Shown: piece after piece, positions 1 to 8,600 of the stretch
Layout of the letters: each line of letters opens with the position of its first letter
How positions within the stretch are numbered: the stretch's first letter is position 1
From: Bacteroidota bacterium
Lineage (GTDB): Bacteria > Bacteroidota > Bacteroidia > Bacteroidales > VadinHA17
Reading direction: 5' to 3'
NCBI GenBank assembly: GCA_011049175.1
Contig: DSCJ01000083.1
Location: 1-36,440, forward strand
Length of the DNA: 36,440 nucleotides
Position numbers and translations under genes: made by a program
Notes under the pieces: model-generated
Told to the model about the DNA's origin: nothing
What the model saw: only the letters and a program-made list of their open reading frames with translations
The model's database searches: none

Positions 1-30
1 AGGAGGATAATAAGGCAAGAAGAGTAAAAA

Positions 31-59
31 AGAAAAAGACGGAAGGTCATTCCGTCTTT
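31..59 (-). terminator. Rho-independent terminator after tRNA-Ala
   Basis: A perfect 10-bp inverted repeat pairs 35-44 with 50-59 across a 5-nt loop. Read on the minus strand, it is followed by a T-rich tract (complement of 31-37). It lies 10 nt past the 3' end of the minus-strand tRNA, as expected for a terminator of a single-gene tRNA transcript. Confidence 0.8.
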
Positions 60-68
60 CAAGACTTG

Positions 69-142
69 TGGAGTATAGCGGAGTCGAACCGCTGACCTCT
101 TGACTGCCAGTCAAGCGCTCTAGCCAACTGAGCTAATACCCC
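69..142 (-). tRNA. tRNA-Ala (anticodon GGC)
   Basis: The minus strand folds as a full 74-nt cloverleaf. The acceptor stem GGGGTAT pairs with ATACTCC with one G-T pair, the D-arm is TAGCTCAG-like, and the anticodon stem CTTGA/TCAAG encloses the loop CTGGCAG, giving anticodon GGC for Ala codon GCC. The T-loop is TTCGACT. Position 73 is A, and the 3' CCA is not encoded (ACA follows), so it must be added after transcription, as is common in this phylum. It appears to be a single-gene transcription unit with its own promoter and terminator. Confidence 0.96.
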
Positions 143-182
143 AATATTCGAAAGCCACTGTCTGGTAGCTCAAAAAGCGGGT

Positions 183-216
183 CAAATATATAAAAAAAAA
201 TAGTACCGGGAAACAA
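183..216 (-). promoter_or_regulatory. Candidate promoter for tRNA-Ala
   Basis: The minus strand carries TATATTTG (183-190), an exact match to the Bacteroidetes -7 element TAnnTTTG. A TTG (214-216) lies 23 nt upstream, at the long end of the tolerated spacing. The predicted transcription start is about 35 nt before the tRNA 5' end. It is divergent from the TonB promoter at 272-302. Confidence 0.5.
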
Positions 217-271
217 CTCTTTTAACATCACTCCATACAGTTGAAAAACAGTATTAAGCCCGCATAAAATA

Positions 272-302
272 TTGACATGGAATAATTTTTGTAGTATATT
301 TG
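272..302 (+). promoter_or_regulatory. Consensus Bacteroidetes promoter for the TonB-family gene
   Basis: TTG (272-274) and TATATTTG (295-302) are separated by 20 nt. Both elements and the spacing fit the Bacteroidetes sigma-ABfr consensus. This gives a leader of roughly 120 nt before the ATG at 431; I saw no clear structure in that leader. The rest of the 143-430 interval holds only this promoter and the divergent tRNA promoter. Confidence 0.6.
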
Positions 303-430
303 TAAGAAAGGGATACAAAGAATGAAAGTTTTTTGAAGAAATGAAGACTATTTGAACTGATTCTTTGAAAATGGCTTTGAATATAACGGGATTATTCTTT
401 ATTTTTAGCACTTCAAAAATTTGAAAAGAT

Positions 431-1120
431 ATGGAAGTCAAGAAATCAGAAAAAGCAGATCTGGAAAAGCGCAAAGGTCTGTTCCTTGAGCTGGGGCTGG
501 TTATTGTTCTTTCAATAGTGTTAATTGCTTTTGAATGGACAAGCCGTGATCTTGGCAATATGGATATCATGATGGTAGGAGATGAAGCATTGGAGGAGGA
601 AATAATTCCCATTACCCGTCAGGAGCAACCTGAGCCGCAAAAGCCGCCTGAACCCCCGAAAGTAACGGAGATTCTGAATATTGTTGATGATGATGTTGAA
701 CTGGATGATGAGTTGATTCTGGAAGATATGGAAGTTACCCAGGATACGGAAATCGAAATCATCGAGTTTGAAGGGGAAGAAGAGGAAGAAGTGGAAGAAC
801 AGCAGATTTTCTTTATTGTTGAAGATATGCCCAGTTTTCAGGGAAAGGGGCAGGAAGGATTCAGGGAATGGATTCAGCAGAATCTGAGATATCCTGAAAT
901 TGCTGCAGAAAACGGAATCAGCGGCCGGGTATTTGTCCGCTTTGTTGTGGAACCTAACGGAAGCGTTAGCAATGTGGAGGTTGTCAGGGGAGTGGATCCG
1001 GCACTGGATGCTGAAGCCGTACGTGTGGTTTCTTCTTCTCCAAAATGGGAGCCGGGGAAACAGCGTGGTAAACCTGTTAGGGTAGCTTATACTTTCCCAA
1101 TTGTATTTGTTCTTCAGTGA
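431..1120 (+). CDS. TonB-family energy transducer protein
   Basis: This 229-residue inner-membrane protein has TonB architecture. It has a short basic cytoplasmic start, one membrane helix at about residues 18-37 (LFLELGLVIVLSIVLIAFEW), a proline/glutamate-rich periplasmic spacer (PEPQKPPEPP and a run of acidic residues around 100-120), and a C-terminal TonB domain from about residue 140. That domain carries the typical YPEIAAENGISGRVFVRFVV and WEPGKQRGKPV segments. TonB proteins pass proton-motive force from ExbB/ExbD to outer-membrane receptors. No exbB, exbD or receptor is in the window, so the partner receptor is unknown. There is no obvious Shine-Dalgarno sequence. The gene sits behind a consensus promoter and ends in a strong terminator, so it is probably monocistronic. 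Confidence 0.9.
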   Translation: MEVKKSEKADLEKRKGLFLELGLVIVLSIVLIAFEWTSRDLGNMDIMMVGDEALEEEIIPITRQEQPEPQKPPEPPKVTEILNIVDDDVELDDELILEDMEVTQDTEIEIIEFEGEEEEEVEEQQIFFIVEDMPSFQGKGQEGFREWIQQNLRYPEIAAENGISGRVFVRFVVEPNGSVSNVEVVRGVDPALDAEAVRVVSSSPKWEPGKQRGKPVRVAYTFPIVFVLQ

Positions 1121-1140
1121 TGAATATATAAAACGCATAA

Positions 1141-1170
1141 AAAACCCTGGCCTAAGTCCAGGGTTTTTTT
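1141..1170 (+). terminator. Rho-independent terminator after the TonB gene
   Basis: A perfect 10-bp stem, AAAACCCTGG (1141-1150) with CCAGGGTTTT (1158-1167), encloses a 7-nt loop. The T-run continues to 1170. It starts 21 nt after the TonB stop codon. Confidence 0.9.
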
Positions 1171-1245
1171 CAATTAGCATATCGCTTTGGTTTTTTTTGG
1201 CACGATTTTTTGTATTTTAGGACATGTAACCAATATGCTTCCATT

Positions 1246-2415
1246 ATGAAAAACCTGGCTTACATACTTCTACTTTCCCTGGTATTCATGGGTTGCGGTT
1301 CCTCAAAAAAACAACTTCAGAAAGGGAATTACGATCTGGCTATTGACAAGTCAGTGAAAAATCTGATGAAAAAACCCACCGATCAGCAAGAGATCGAAAT
1401 ACTCGATCGAGCTTATCGCATTGCCAATGAACAGGATCTGGAAAGGATCAGGTACCTCAAACTGGAAAATAACCCCAATAACTGGGATGAAATTTTAAAC
1501 CGGTATATTGCCCTTAAAAACAGGCAGTCGAAGGTGCGTACTGTACTTCCCCTCCAGATGGGGAACAGGACAATAAACTATGAATATGTTGACTATGATG
1601 CTGAAATAGTGAAAGCGAAACAGGGAGCTGCCAGTTATTTCTATGAGCATGCTCAGCAGCTCATGAATCATGGGGACAAAGAGTCATACCGTACTGCCTA
1701 TTATGAACTTATGAAAGTAAAGGAATATGCCGGGAGTTATGAAAACGTTGACGAACTGCTTATCCAGGCAAAAAATATGGGCATGAGCAGGGCTCTTATT
1801 ATGATGCAGAACAATAGCGTATTAAAACTTCCCCCGGAATATGAACAGGAACTGCTTGCAATAAGCCCGGCCGATCTGAATTCGGAGTGGGTGGAATACC
1901 ATACCCGCGATCTGGATGAAAACATTGAATACGATTATCATGTTTATGTGAATCTGAATTCCATTGAGGTTTCTCCCGATCATGTGGCCGAATCGGATCG
2001 TATGGTGGAGCGTAAGGTGGAAGATGGATGGGAGTACGTTCTGGATGCCCGGGGCAATGTTATGAAAGATACCGCAGGCAACGACATCAAAGTGCCAAAG
2101 TATAAAACCCTTACATGTACAGTTATTGAAACGCTGCAGAAAAAATCGGTGATGGTGCAGGGGGATGTGGAAATTGTACAGCTGAATCCCACGCGAGTAT
2201 TACGAAAGGATCCCATTGGTGCAGAAAGTACATTCGAACACCATTCTGCCCGGGCCGTGGGGGACGTGAATGCTCTTGACAAGGAAGATAAGGAATTGAT
2301 CAAACTGGAACCTCTTCCGTTTCCAACTGATGTGGAAATGGTTTTCCGGGGCACCGAAACACTGAAAATGGCTATCCGTGACATACTGTACCGAAACAGA
2401 AGGTACATTATCTGA
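1246..2415 (+). CDS. Predicted lipoprotein of unknown function
   Basis: The reading frame is open from a TTG at 1210, but the ATG at 1246 is the better start. It gives a clean lipoprotein signal (MKNLAYILLLSLVFMGC, lipobox FMGC, Cys17) and a 389-residue protein. After the Cys come a helical, charged region that looks TPR-like (KGNYDLAIDKSVKNL, with later Tyr/Ala-rich helices) and then a beta-rich half from about residue 220. No enzymatic motif was recognised. The mature protein is expected to be membrane-anchored on the periplasmic side. A weak promoter-like pair, TTTG at 1186 and TATTTTAG at 1213, lies just upstream. The function is not assigned. Confidence 0.8.
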   Translation: MKNLAYILLLSLVFMGCGSSKKQLQKGNYDLAIDKSVKNLMKKPTDQQEIEILDRAYRIANEQDLERIRYLKLENNPNNWDEILNRYIALKNRQSKVRTVLPLQMGNRTINYEYVDYDAEIVKAKQGAASYFYEHAQQLMNHGDKESYRTAYYELMKVKEYAGSYENVDELLIQAKNMGMSRALIMMQNNSVLKLPPEYEQELLAISPADLNSEWVEYHTRDLDENIEYDYHVYVNLNSIEVSPDHVAESDRMVERKVEDGWEYVLDARGNVMKDTAGNDIKVPKYKTLTCTVIETLQKKSVMVQGDVEIVQLNPTRVLRKDPIGAESTFEHHSARAVGDVNALDKEDKELIKLEPLPFPTDVEMVFRGTETLKMAIRDILYRNRRYII

Positions 2416-2460
2416 TACTCACCATGGGAATGACCTGTTCCATTCCATCTGAAAATTCAT

Positions 2461-2491
2461 TAATTTTGCGGCCCTGTGCCGCATTTTTTTT
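2461..2491 (+). promoter_or_regulatory. -7 element and overlapping hairpin before hflX
   Basis: TAATTTTG (2461-2468) matches the Bacteroidetes -7 box exactly, but no good TTG lies at the -33 distance. It runs into a GC-rich hairpin, GCGGC (2468-2472) with GCCGC (2478-2482), followed by A and eight T (2484-2491). That hairpin looks like a terminator for the upstream lipoprotein gene. Either reading, or both, could be right; the two elements share one base. Confidence 0.45.
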
Positions 2492-2493
2492 CT

Positions 2494-3687
2494 ATGCCTG
2501 AATATATTAAAACAATTCCTGAAGCAGAACGGGCCGTATTGGTTGGACTTATTCTTCCCGGCCAGGATGAGGGAGTTACCCTCGATTATCTTAATGAATT
2601 GGCTTTCCTGGCCGAAACAGCGGGCGCTATTCCCTTGAAAAGATTCACCCAGAAACTCGATGCTCCCAATCCAAAGACGTTCGTGGGAACAGGGAAAATG
2701 CGTGAGATAGCTGAATGTGTGAAAGAACAGGAGGCCGATTTACTGATCTTTGATGATGAATTATCACCCAGCCAGCTCAGGAATGTTGAACAAATGGCAA
2801 AATGCAAGGTGCTCGACCGTACCAGTTTGATACTCGATATTTTTGCACGCAGGGCACGTACTTCCTATGCCAAAGTACAGGTGGAACTGGCCCAGTACCA
2901 GTATATTCTGCCGCGTCTGGCCGGTATGTGGACCCACCTTGAAAGACAACGAGGCGGTATCGGACTTCGGGGACCCGGAGAAAGAGAAATTGAAACCGAC
3001 CGGAGGGTGATACGCGACCGAATAGCCCGACTGCAGGAACATCTGAAACAGATTGACAGACAGATGGTTGCCCAGAGAAAGAATCGGGGGAAATATGTCA
3101 GGGTGGCATTAGTGGGATATACCAATGCAGGGAAATCCACTCTGATGAATTTACTGAGCAAATCGGATTTATTTGCGGAAAACAAATTGTTTGCTACCCT
3201 CGATACCACGGTGCGTAAAGTAATCATTGACAACCTGCCGTTCCTGCTTTCCGATACAGTAGGTTTTATCAGGAAACTTCCCCATCATCTGGTGGAAAGT
3301 TTTAAATCAACACTCGATGAAGTTCGTGAAGCGGATATCCTGTTACACGTTGTGGATATATCCCATGCAGGCTTTGAAGAACAGATCAGGGTTGTGGAAG
3401 AAACACTTCACGACCTGGGAGCCGCCGATAAGCCCACTTATCTGGTGTTTAACAAAATAGACGCTTATACCTATATTCCCAGAGATGAGGATGATCTTAT
3501 GCCTCCTGAAGCCGGTCAATATTCTCTGGATGAACTGAAAAATACATGGATGGGAAGGAACAACCGCTCAAGTATCTTTATTTCGGCCAGAGAAAAGACC
3601 AATTTGCCGGAGCTTAAGCGAATCCTGTATGAAAAAGTCAGGGAGATTCATGTAAACCGGTATCCCCATGAGAACTTTTTATATTAA
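2494..3687 (+). CDS. hflX: GTPase HflX
   Basis: HflX is a ribosome-associated GTPase that splits stalled or heat-damaged 70S ribosomes. The protein has the family order: an N-terminal HflX domain (TFVGTGKMREIAE, and DELSPSQLRNVE), the helical linker with GPGERE, then the G domain. G1 is GYTNAGKST at about residues 207-215, G3 is DTVGF at about 253, G4 is NKID at about 319, and G5-like SAREKTN follows. I chose the ATG at 2494 (397 residues) rather than the GTG at 2476, because the GTG falls inside the upstream hairpin and the sequence MPEYIKTIPEAERAVLVG resembles the usual family start. The stop overlaps the convergent asd stop by 9 bp. Confidence 0.95.
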   Translation: MPEYIKTIPEAERAVLVGLILPGQDEGVTLDYLNELAFLAETAGAIPLKRFTQKLDAPNPKTFVGTGKMREIAECVKEQEADLLIFDDELSPSQLRNVEQMAKCKVLDRTSLILDIFARRARTSYAKVQVELAQYQYILPRLAGMWTHLERQRGGIGLRGPGEREIETDRRVIRDRIARLQEHLKQIDRQMVAQRKNRGKYVRVALVGYTNAGKSTLMNLLSKSDLFAENKLFATLDTTVRKVIIDNLPFLLSDTVGFIRKLPHHLVESFKSTLDEVREADILLHVVDISHAGFEEQIRVVEETLHDLGAADKPTYLVFNKIDAYTYIPRDEDDLMPPEAGQYSLDELKNTWMGRNNRSSIFISAREKTNLPELKRILYEKVREIHVNRYPHENFLY

Positions 3688-4683
3688 TTCCTGTTCCAGC
3701 AAATATTCGGAAATCTGAACGGCATTGGTGGCAGCTCCCTTCCGCAGATTGTCAGATACGATCCATAAATTCAAGGCATTATCGCATGATTCATCTTTTC
3801 GAAGCCTGCCCACAAATACCTCATCCCATTCATGACTGGTAACAGGCATCGGATATTGAAAATGTTGCGGGTCATCTTGTACCTTGATACCGGGTGTACC
3901 GGCCAGCAGTTTTCTGATCTCATCCATTCCGAAGGGTTTTTGCAGTTCAACATTTACCGATTCGGAGTGTCCTCCCATTACCGGAACCCGAACGGCTGTG
4001 GCTGTAATTTGGATGGAAGCATCCTGTAAAATTTTTCTGGTTTCATTTACCATCTTCATTTCTTCCCGGGTATATCCGTTCTCCAGGAACACATCACAAT
4101 GTGGCAGGCAATTCAAATCGATGGGGTGCGGATATACTTTCTCCGCAGCTAAACCGACACGTTCATTTTCCAGTTGTTCAACCGCCTTTTTCCCTGTGCC
4201 GGTAACTGACTGGTAAGTCGATACCACCACTCTTTTGACGACATAATTTTTATGCAGTGGGGCAAGTACCATAACCATTTGAATAGTGGAACAATTCGGA
4301 TTCGCAATGATATGTGTCCCTGAATGAATAGTATGGGGGTTGATTTCTGGAACAACAAGCGGAACATCCGGATCCATACGCCATGCCGAGGAATTATCCA
4401 CCACGTAAGAGCCAGTTTCAGCAAAACGGGGCGCCCATGCCTGTGAAATATTTCCTCCGGCTGAAAACAAGACCAGTGACGGTTTCTGCTCAATAGCTTT
4501 TTCCAGGTTCATTACCGGGATATCCTTTCCTCTGAAATGAACGGTTTTTCCTGCTGATTTTTCAGAGGCAACAGGGATTACCCGGCCAACGGGAAAATTT
4601 CTCTCTTCCAGCACCTGAAGCATTTTTCGTCCAACCAGGCCGGTAGCTCCAACCACCGCCAGTGTGATGGGTTGATTTTTCAT
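3679..4683 (-). CDS. asd: Aspartate-semialdehyde dehydrogenase
   Basis: Asd reduces aspartyl phosphate to aspartate semialdehyde with NADPH, feeding lysine/diaminopimelate, threonine and methionine synthesis in the cytosol. The 334-residue protein has the N-terminal Rossmann motif VVGATGLVG (10-18), the catalytic Cys131 in ANPNCST, the GTGKKAVEQL segment and the substrate-binding VPVMGGHSESV stretch. Length and motif order are normal. It is divergent from the lamin-tail gene and has its own promoter candidate at 4704-4732. At its 3' end it shares 9 bp with hflX in convergent orientation, with no terminator between the two. Confidence 0.96.
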   Translation of the reverse strand: MKNQPITLAVVGATGLVGRKMLQVLEERNFPVGRVIPVASEKSAGKTVHFRGKDIPVMNLEKAIEQKPSLVLFSAGGNISQAWAPRFAETGSYVVDNSSAWRMDPDVPLVVPEINPHTIHSGTHIIANPNCSTIQMVMVLAPLHKNYVVKRVVVSTYQSVTGTGKKAVEQLENERVGLAAEKVYPHPIDLNCLPHCDVFLENGYTREEMKMVNETRKILQDASIQITATAVRVPVMGGHSESVNVELQKPFGMDEIRKLLAGTPGIKVQDDPQHFQYPMPVTSHEWDEVFVGRLRKDESCDNALNLWIVSDNLRKGAATNAVQISEYLLEQELI

Positions 4684-4703
4684 GTTTTTTTATTATCTTG
4701 ATA

Positions 4704-4732
4704 GAAAATTATATAATAACAGTCCTTTTCAA
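4704..4732 (-). promoter_or_regulatory. Candidate promoter for asd
   Basis: On the minus strand, TTG (4730-4732) is followed after 18 nt by TAATTTTC (4704-4711), one mismatch from TAnnTTTG. The predicted start is about 15-20 nt before the asd ATG. Confidence 0.4.
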
Positions 4733-4764
4733 CAAGAAAGGTAAAAGTAATACCCTTCCGGAAA

Positions 4765-7404
4765 ATGAGAAAGATCCTCTGGATATTTTTTTCTTTTTCC
4801 CTTCCGGCAGGTGCACAGGTGTTTTATGATTTTGAGAAGGAGGATATTGTGTCCTGGGAGTCCTATCCGCCAAACCGATGGGAAGTTTCTTCCGTAGAGC
4901 CTGTATCCGGCAATTTTTCCCTTCATCATGCTTATGACAATTCAGATGCCTGTATCGATGCCATATCGTTACTCACAGCCCCCCTGTTTCCCGATAGCTC
5001 AGGGGCTGTGTGGCGATTCCGTATCCGGCACGCATATGGTCCTTCGGCATATAATAACTGGGGAGTTTTTCTCCTGGCTAACCGCTGGGCAAAATACATG
5101 ACCACTGCCGGTCAAATCAATGGATATGTTTTGGGAGTGAATGTTCAGGGGACCGACAAACTTTTGAAACTCTGGCATTTGAAAGATGGGAAATATCATG
5201 AGATTCTTGCCACTACAGTGAACTGGGAAACCGGTATCGGTATACAGGCAGCACCCGCTGTGGAGGTGGAATATTTTCCGGGTGGAATATGGCAGGTCAG
5301 AATTGACTCGGCAGGCAGCTTTTCTTCCGTTGAAAATGTGGGGAGTGGTTTTTACAGAATAGATAAATCAGGAAGGTATTTCGGTATTAGATATAAATAT
5401 ACCAAAGCCCAGGATATGAAGTTATGGATGGATGACCTTTCCATCACCGGCAGGTTTATTCCCGATACCATGCCGCCTGTGCTGGATAGTCTGGTCGTGG
5501 TTGACCGTTACACACTGCGGCTGATCTTTTCTGAAGATATTGAAGAAGGTAAAGCAGTTGATCCATGGCATTATATGGTTGATGGAATGGGTCCCCCTGA
5601 TTCCGTTATCCTGGTAGGAGGTCATGAACTGCTTCTGTATTTCTCTTCTGTTTTTGAGCAGGATGCCGAATACCGGCTTTATATGGAAGGATTAACGGAT
5701 TTATCAGGAAACATGATGCTGCCTGCCCAAACAGAATTTGTATATCATGAGCCTTCGTTTCAGGATGTGGTAATAAATGAAATTATGTATGATCCCGTTC
5801 CCGGGGTTCTTCTTCCACAGGCCGAGTATATAGAAATATTTAACCGTAGTGAGCACAAACAGGATCTCTGTAACTGGATATTGTCTGCCGGAACAACCAG
5901 GGTTGTACTACCGTCTGTTACCATGGATCCGGGACAATATCTTATTCTGACAGATATGTCTTATGCCGGTGAATTTGCAATGTACGGAAATGTGCTTGGG
6001 ATACCCGGTTTTCCCGCCCTGAATAATGCGGGAGGAGAAATTTTCCTCTGCTCACCTGACGGACGTCTGATCACTTATGTAAGGTATGATCCGACCTGGC
6101 ATTCCGAATCATATAAAACAGAAGGAGGATGGGCACTTGAAAGGGTGGACCCGTCCAACCCATGTGATCCTTGCGGGAACTGGATGACAAGTACAGAATC
6201 TTCGGGAGGAACCCCGGGCAGGGAGAATGCAGTGGCGGGAATTTTCCCTGATTTGGAAGGGCCTGTGGCGAAACGAATAAAAATCACCGGAGGGAGTCAG
6301 TTTATGGTGGAATTTTCTGAACCGATGGATTCATTACGGGCTAATGATATGGCAAATTACCGGTTGGATCATGGGTTCGGATATCCTTTTTATGCCAATG
6401 CATATTTCCCTGCATACGACCGGGTTGAACTGTTTTTTCATGATTCTCTTAGATCGGGAGCAATATATTTACTGACATTTAAGGATTCCCTGACCGATTG
6501 TGCCGGTAATCCTGCAGCCAATTTTTCCGGAATCAGGGTGGCTGTTCCTGAAGTGTTGCTGCCCGGAGATATGGTGATAAATGAAGTGCTTTTCAATCCG
6601 TTTCCTGACGAACCCGATTATGTGGAGATATATAACAGATCAGACCGGGTATATGATCTGGGTAACATATATCTTGCCAGCAGAAACAGGGATAACGGGG
6701 AACTTGACCAGGTTTTCAGGGTGTCTGAAGGTGAACTGGTTTTTCCGGGAGACTATAAAGTGTTCACCATAGACCCGTCCAGTGTGATCGGCAGGTATTT
6801 TTCCCATGATCAAAAGGCTTTTGTCCGTGTGGAAAACCTGCCCTCTTTGCCCGATACGGAAGGTATAATCGTCCTGTTAAATCAAAAAATGCAGGTTATT
6901 GATGAATTCAGGTACACCGAAGATATGCATTTCCCCCTGTTAAGAAAATTCGAAGGGGTTTCTCTGGAAAGAGTGCATTATGACAGACCCGCTCACGATG
7001 CATCCAACTGGCATTCAGCTTCCGAAACAGCGGGATACGGAACTCCCGGAACGGTGAATTCACAGTTCAGTGAAATCAGTTCTCTGGAGGAAGAATTTGT
7101 AGTGGAACCGGAAGTGTTCTCTCCTGATAACGATGGGATAGATGATGTGGTCAACCTGTATTACCATATGCCCGAGCCCGGTTATGTTGCCAATATTACC
7201 CTCTTTGACGCCCGTGGACGGGAAGTTAGAAGACTGGTGCGGAACCATTTGATGGGCATGGAGGGTGGAATATCATGGGATGGAAGAATGGAAAACGGTT
7301 CTCAGGCCGGTATAGGAATATATGTGTTTTATATTGAAGTATTTGATTTGAATGGTCGTGTGAAACGGATTAAAAAAACCTGTGTCCTGGCACGCCGCCT
7401 GTAG
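4765..7404 (+). CDS. Secreted protein with two Ig-like/lamin-tail modules
   Basis: This 879-residue exported protein begins with a signal peptide (MRKILWIFFSFSLPAGAQ). An N-terminal jelly-roll-like region (about 20-230) is followed by two copies of the same pair. The first pair is a bacterial Ig-like (SbsA-type) domain at about 233-330 and a lamin-tail domain at about 332-460 (VVINEIMYDP, EYIEIFNRS). The second is an Ig-like domain at about 495-590 and a lamin-tail domain at about 600-735 (MVINEVLFNP, DYVEIYNRS). A FlgD/gliding-type Ig fold closes the protein from about 780 (FSPDNDGIDD, NITLFDARGREV, GIYVFYIEV). Lamin-tail proteins are common on Bacteroidetes surfaces and often accompany secreted nucleases, but no enzyme domain is present here. 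The C-terminal domain suggests surface export, possibly by type IX secretion. The stop codon is TAG. Confidence 0.85.
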   Translation: MRKILWIFFSFSLPAGAQVFYDFEKEDIVSWESYPPNRWEVSSVEPVSGNFSLHHAYDNSDACIDAISLLTAPLFPDSSGAVWRFRIRHAYGPSAYNNWGVFLLANRWAKYMTTAGQINGYVLGVNVQGTDKLLKLWHLKDGKYHEILATTVNWETGIGIQAAPAVEVEYFPGGIWQVRIDSAGSFSSVENVGSGFYRIDKSGRYFGIRYKYTKAQDMKLWMDDLSITGRFIPDTMPPVLDSLVVVDRYTLRLIFSEDIEEGKAVDPWHYMVDGMGPPDSVILVGGHELLLYFSSVFEQDAEYRLYMEGLTDLSGNMMLPAQTEFVYHEPSFQDVVINEIMYDPVPGVLLPQAEYIEIFNRSEHKQDLCNWILSAGTTRVVLPSVTMDPGQYLILTDMSYAGEFAMYGNVLGIPGFPALNNAGGEIFLCSPDGRLITYVRYDPTWHSESYKTEGGWALERVDPSNPCDPCGNWMTSTESSGGTPGRENAVAGIFPDLEGPVAKRIKITGGSQFMVEFSEPMDSLRANDMANYRLDHGFGYPFYANAYFPAYDRVELFFHDSLRSGAIYLLTFKDSLTDCAGNPAANFSGIRVAVPEVLLPGDMVINEVLFNPFPDEPDYVEIYNRSDRVYDLGNIYLASRNRDNGELDQVFRVSEGELVFPGDYKVFTIDPSSVIGRYFSHDQKAFVRVENLPSLPDTEGIIVLLNQKMQVIDEFRYTEDMHFPLLRKFEGVSLERVHYDRPAHDASNWHSASETAGYGTPGTVNSQFSEISSLEEEFVVEPEVFSPDNDGIDDVVNLYYHMPEPGYVANITLFDARGREVRRLVRNHLMGMEGGISWDGRMENGSQAGIGIYVFYIEVFDLNGRVKRIKKTCVLARRL

Positions 7405-7407
7405 GCT

Positions 7408-8586
7408 TTATCTTTTTTTCCTGATTATTCCCGGAAGCCTGAGGGTGGCAAAAACCGCAAAAATGGCAAATATAGCGGTTATCTTAAACGTGGTTTCCAT
7501 GCCCAACTGATCGGATACATACCCAACCAGCAAAACCATGGTAGAATTGATGAAAAAATTAATGGTCATATAAACACCGTTTACAAATGACAGGTGTTCG
7601 GTTCTCAGTTCATGGATTATTGCCAGAAAAACCGGGGTTGGAGCCATCATGAAAAACCCCAGAACTACCAGTACCGGGATCGTGAACCATCCGCTGGTAT
7701 GTATAAATATCCACATCATAACCGGGGTTACCAGGGTAATTATAAACAGGGCTGTTTTTCTGCCAATCCGGTCAGATATATTTCCGGAATAAAACGTCCC
7801 GGCTGCTCCTGCCAGCTGAAGAATGGAAAGGGAAAGACCTGAAAATTCATAATTCCCGGTTCTCTGGGTGATAAATGTAGGAAGGTAAAAGGTAAGAGAT
7901 GATTTCATCCCGGCCTGAAAAAATGTAATTCCGGCAATGGCCATAAAAACCGGCAGGAACCTGACGAATATTTTCCAGTAATATCCTTTTTCCTTCTCGG
8001 TTGGAATATTCTTGCTGATGTTTACATGCCTCAGCTTAAGGAACAGAACGAGTGAAGCCAGCAGTCCAAGAGGTATCATCCGCCAGGTGCCTTCAATGCC
8101 CCAGATACTGACTATCCCAACAACAACCAGGGGGCCAAGTGTTCTGGCCAGTTCCCCGCCCAGCATAAAAAAACTCATGCCTCTGCCAACCCGGTTTCCC
8201 GATAGTTTCTTGATCATGACAGGAGCCGGAACATGAAACAGGGTGGAACTGACTCCGCTGACAAACAACAGGACGGTTAGGAAAATATACCCCGGCGCAA
8301 CACCGATCAGGCTCATAGCGATGGCTGTCAAGGCAGGCGAAAAAATCACAAAATACCGGGCCTTTACGTTTTCGGCCAGAATACCTACCAGAAAATTGAA
8401 CATCGAAGGGATTCTCTGAACAACTGACAGCATCCCGCCGAGGGTTGTGGAAAATCCCAGTTTATTCATTAACAGGGGAAGGGCCTGAGCAAGAAAGGCT
8501 GTGTATGTGTCATGCAGCAGATGGGCAGCAGAGATCAGATAAATGCCATGGTGGTCGCTCTTTCTGTTATCCTTTCCTGTCTTCAT
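7408..8586 (-). CDS. MFS transporter, Fsr-like
   Basis: This is a 392-residue major facilitator superfamily protein with about 12 membrane helices. The start AAHLLHDTYTAFLAQALPLL resembles the fosmidomycin-resistance (Fsr) branch. A conserved MFS loop occurs in the second half (SGNISDRIGRKTALF), and a charged cytoplasmic stretch (RHVNISKNIPTEKEKG) separates the halves. The substrate cannot be read from sequence. The gene follows pnp on the same strand after 14 nt, so the two are probably cotranscribed. That raises a purine or nucleoside-related substrate as an unproven possibility. Its stop lies 3 bp from the convergent lamin-tail gene stop. Confidence 0.85.
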   Translation of the reverse strand: MKTGKDNRKSDHHGIYLISAAHLLHDTYTAFLAQALPLLMNKLGFSTTLGGMLSVVQRIPSMFNFLVGILAENVKARYFVIFSPALTAIAMSLIGVAPGYIFLTVLLFVSGVSSTLFHVPAPVMIKKLSGNRVGRGMSFFMLGGELARTLGPLVVVGIVSIWGIEGTWRMIPLGLLASLVLFLKLRHVNISKNIPTEKEKGYYWKIFVRFLPVFMAIAGITFFQAGMKSSLTFYLPTFITQRTGNYEFSGLSLSILQLAGAAGTFYSGNISDRIGRKTALFIITLVTPVMMWIFIHTSGWFTIPVLVVLGFFMMAPTPVFLAIIHELRTEHLSFVNGVYMTINFFINSTMVLLVGYVSDQLGMETTFKITAIFAIFAVFATLRLPGIIRKKR

Positions 8587-8600
8587 AGCTCCCGGGAAAA

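Noticed and set aside
521-1180. 219-codon minus-strand open frame opposite the TonB gene
   Set aside because: Shadow of a gene with clear TonB features; its translation shows no domain and runs through the TonB terminator.
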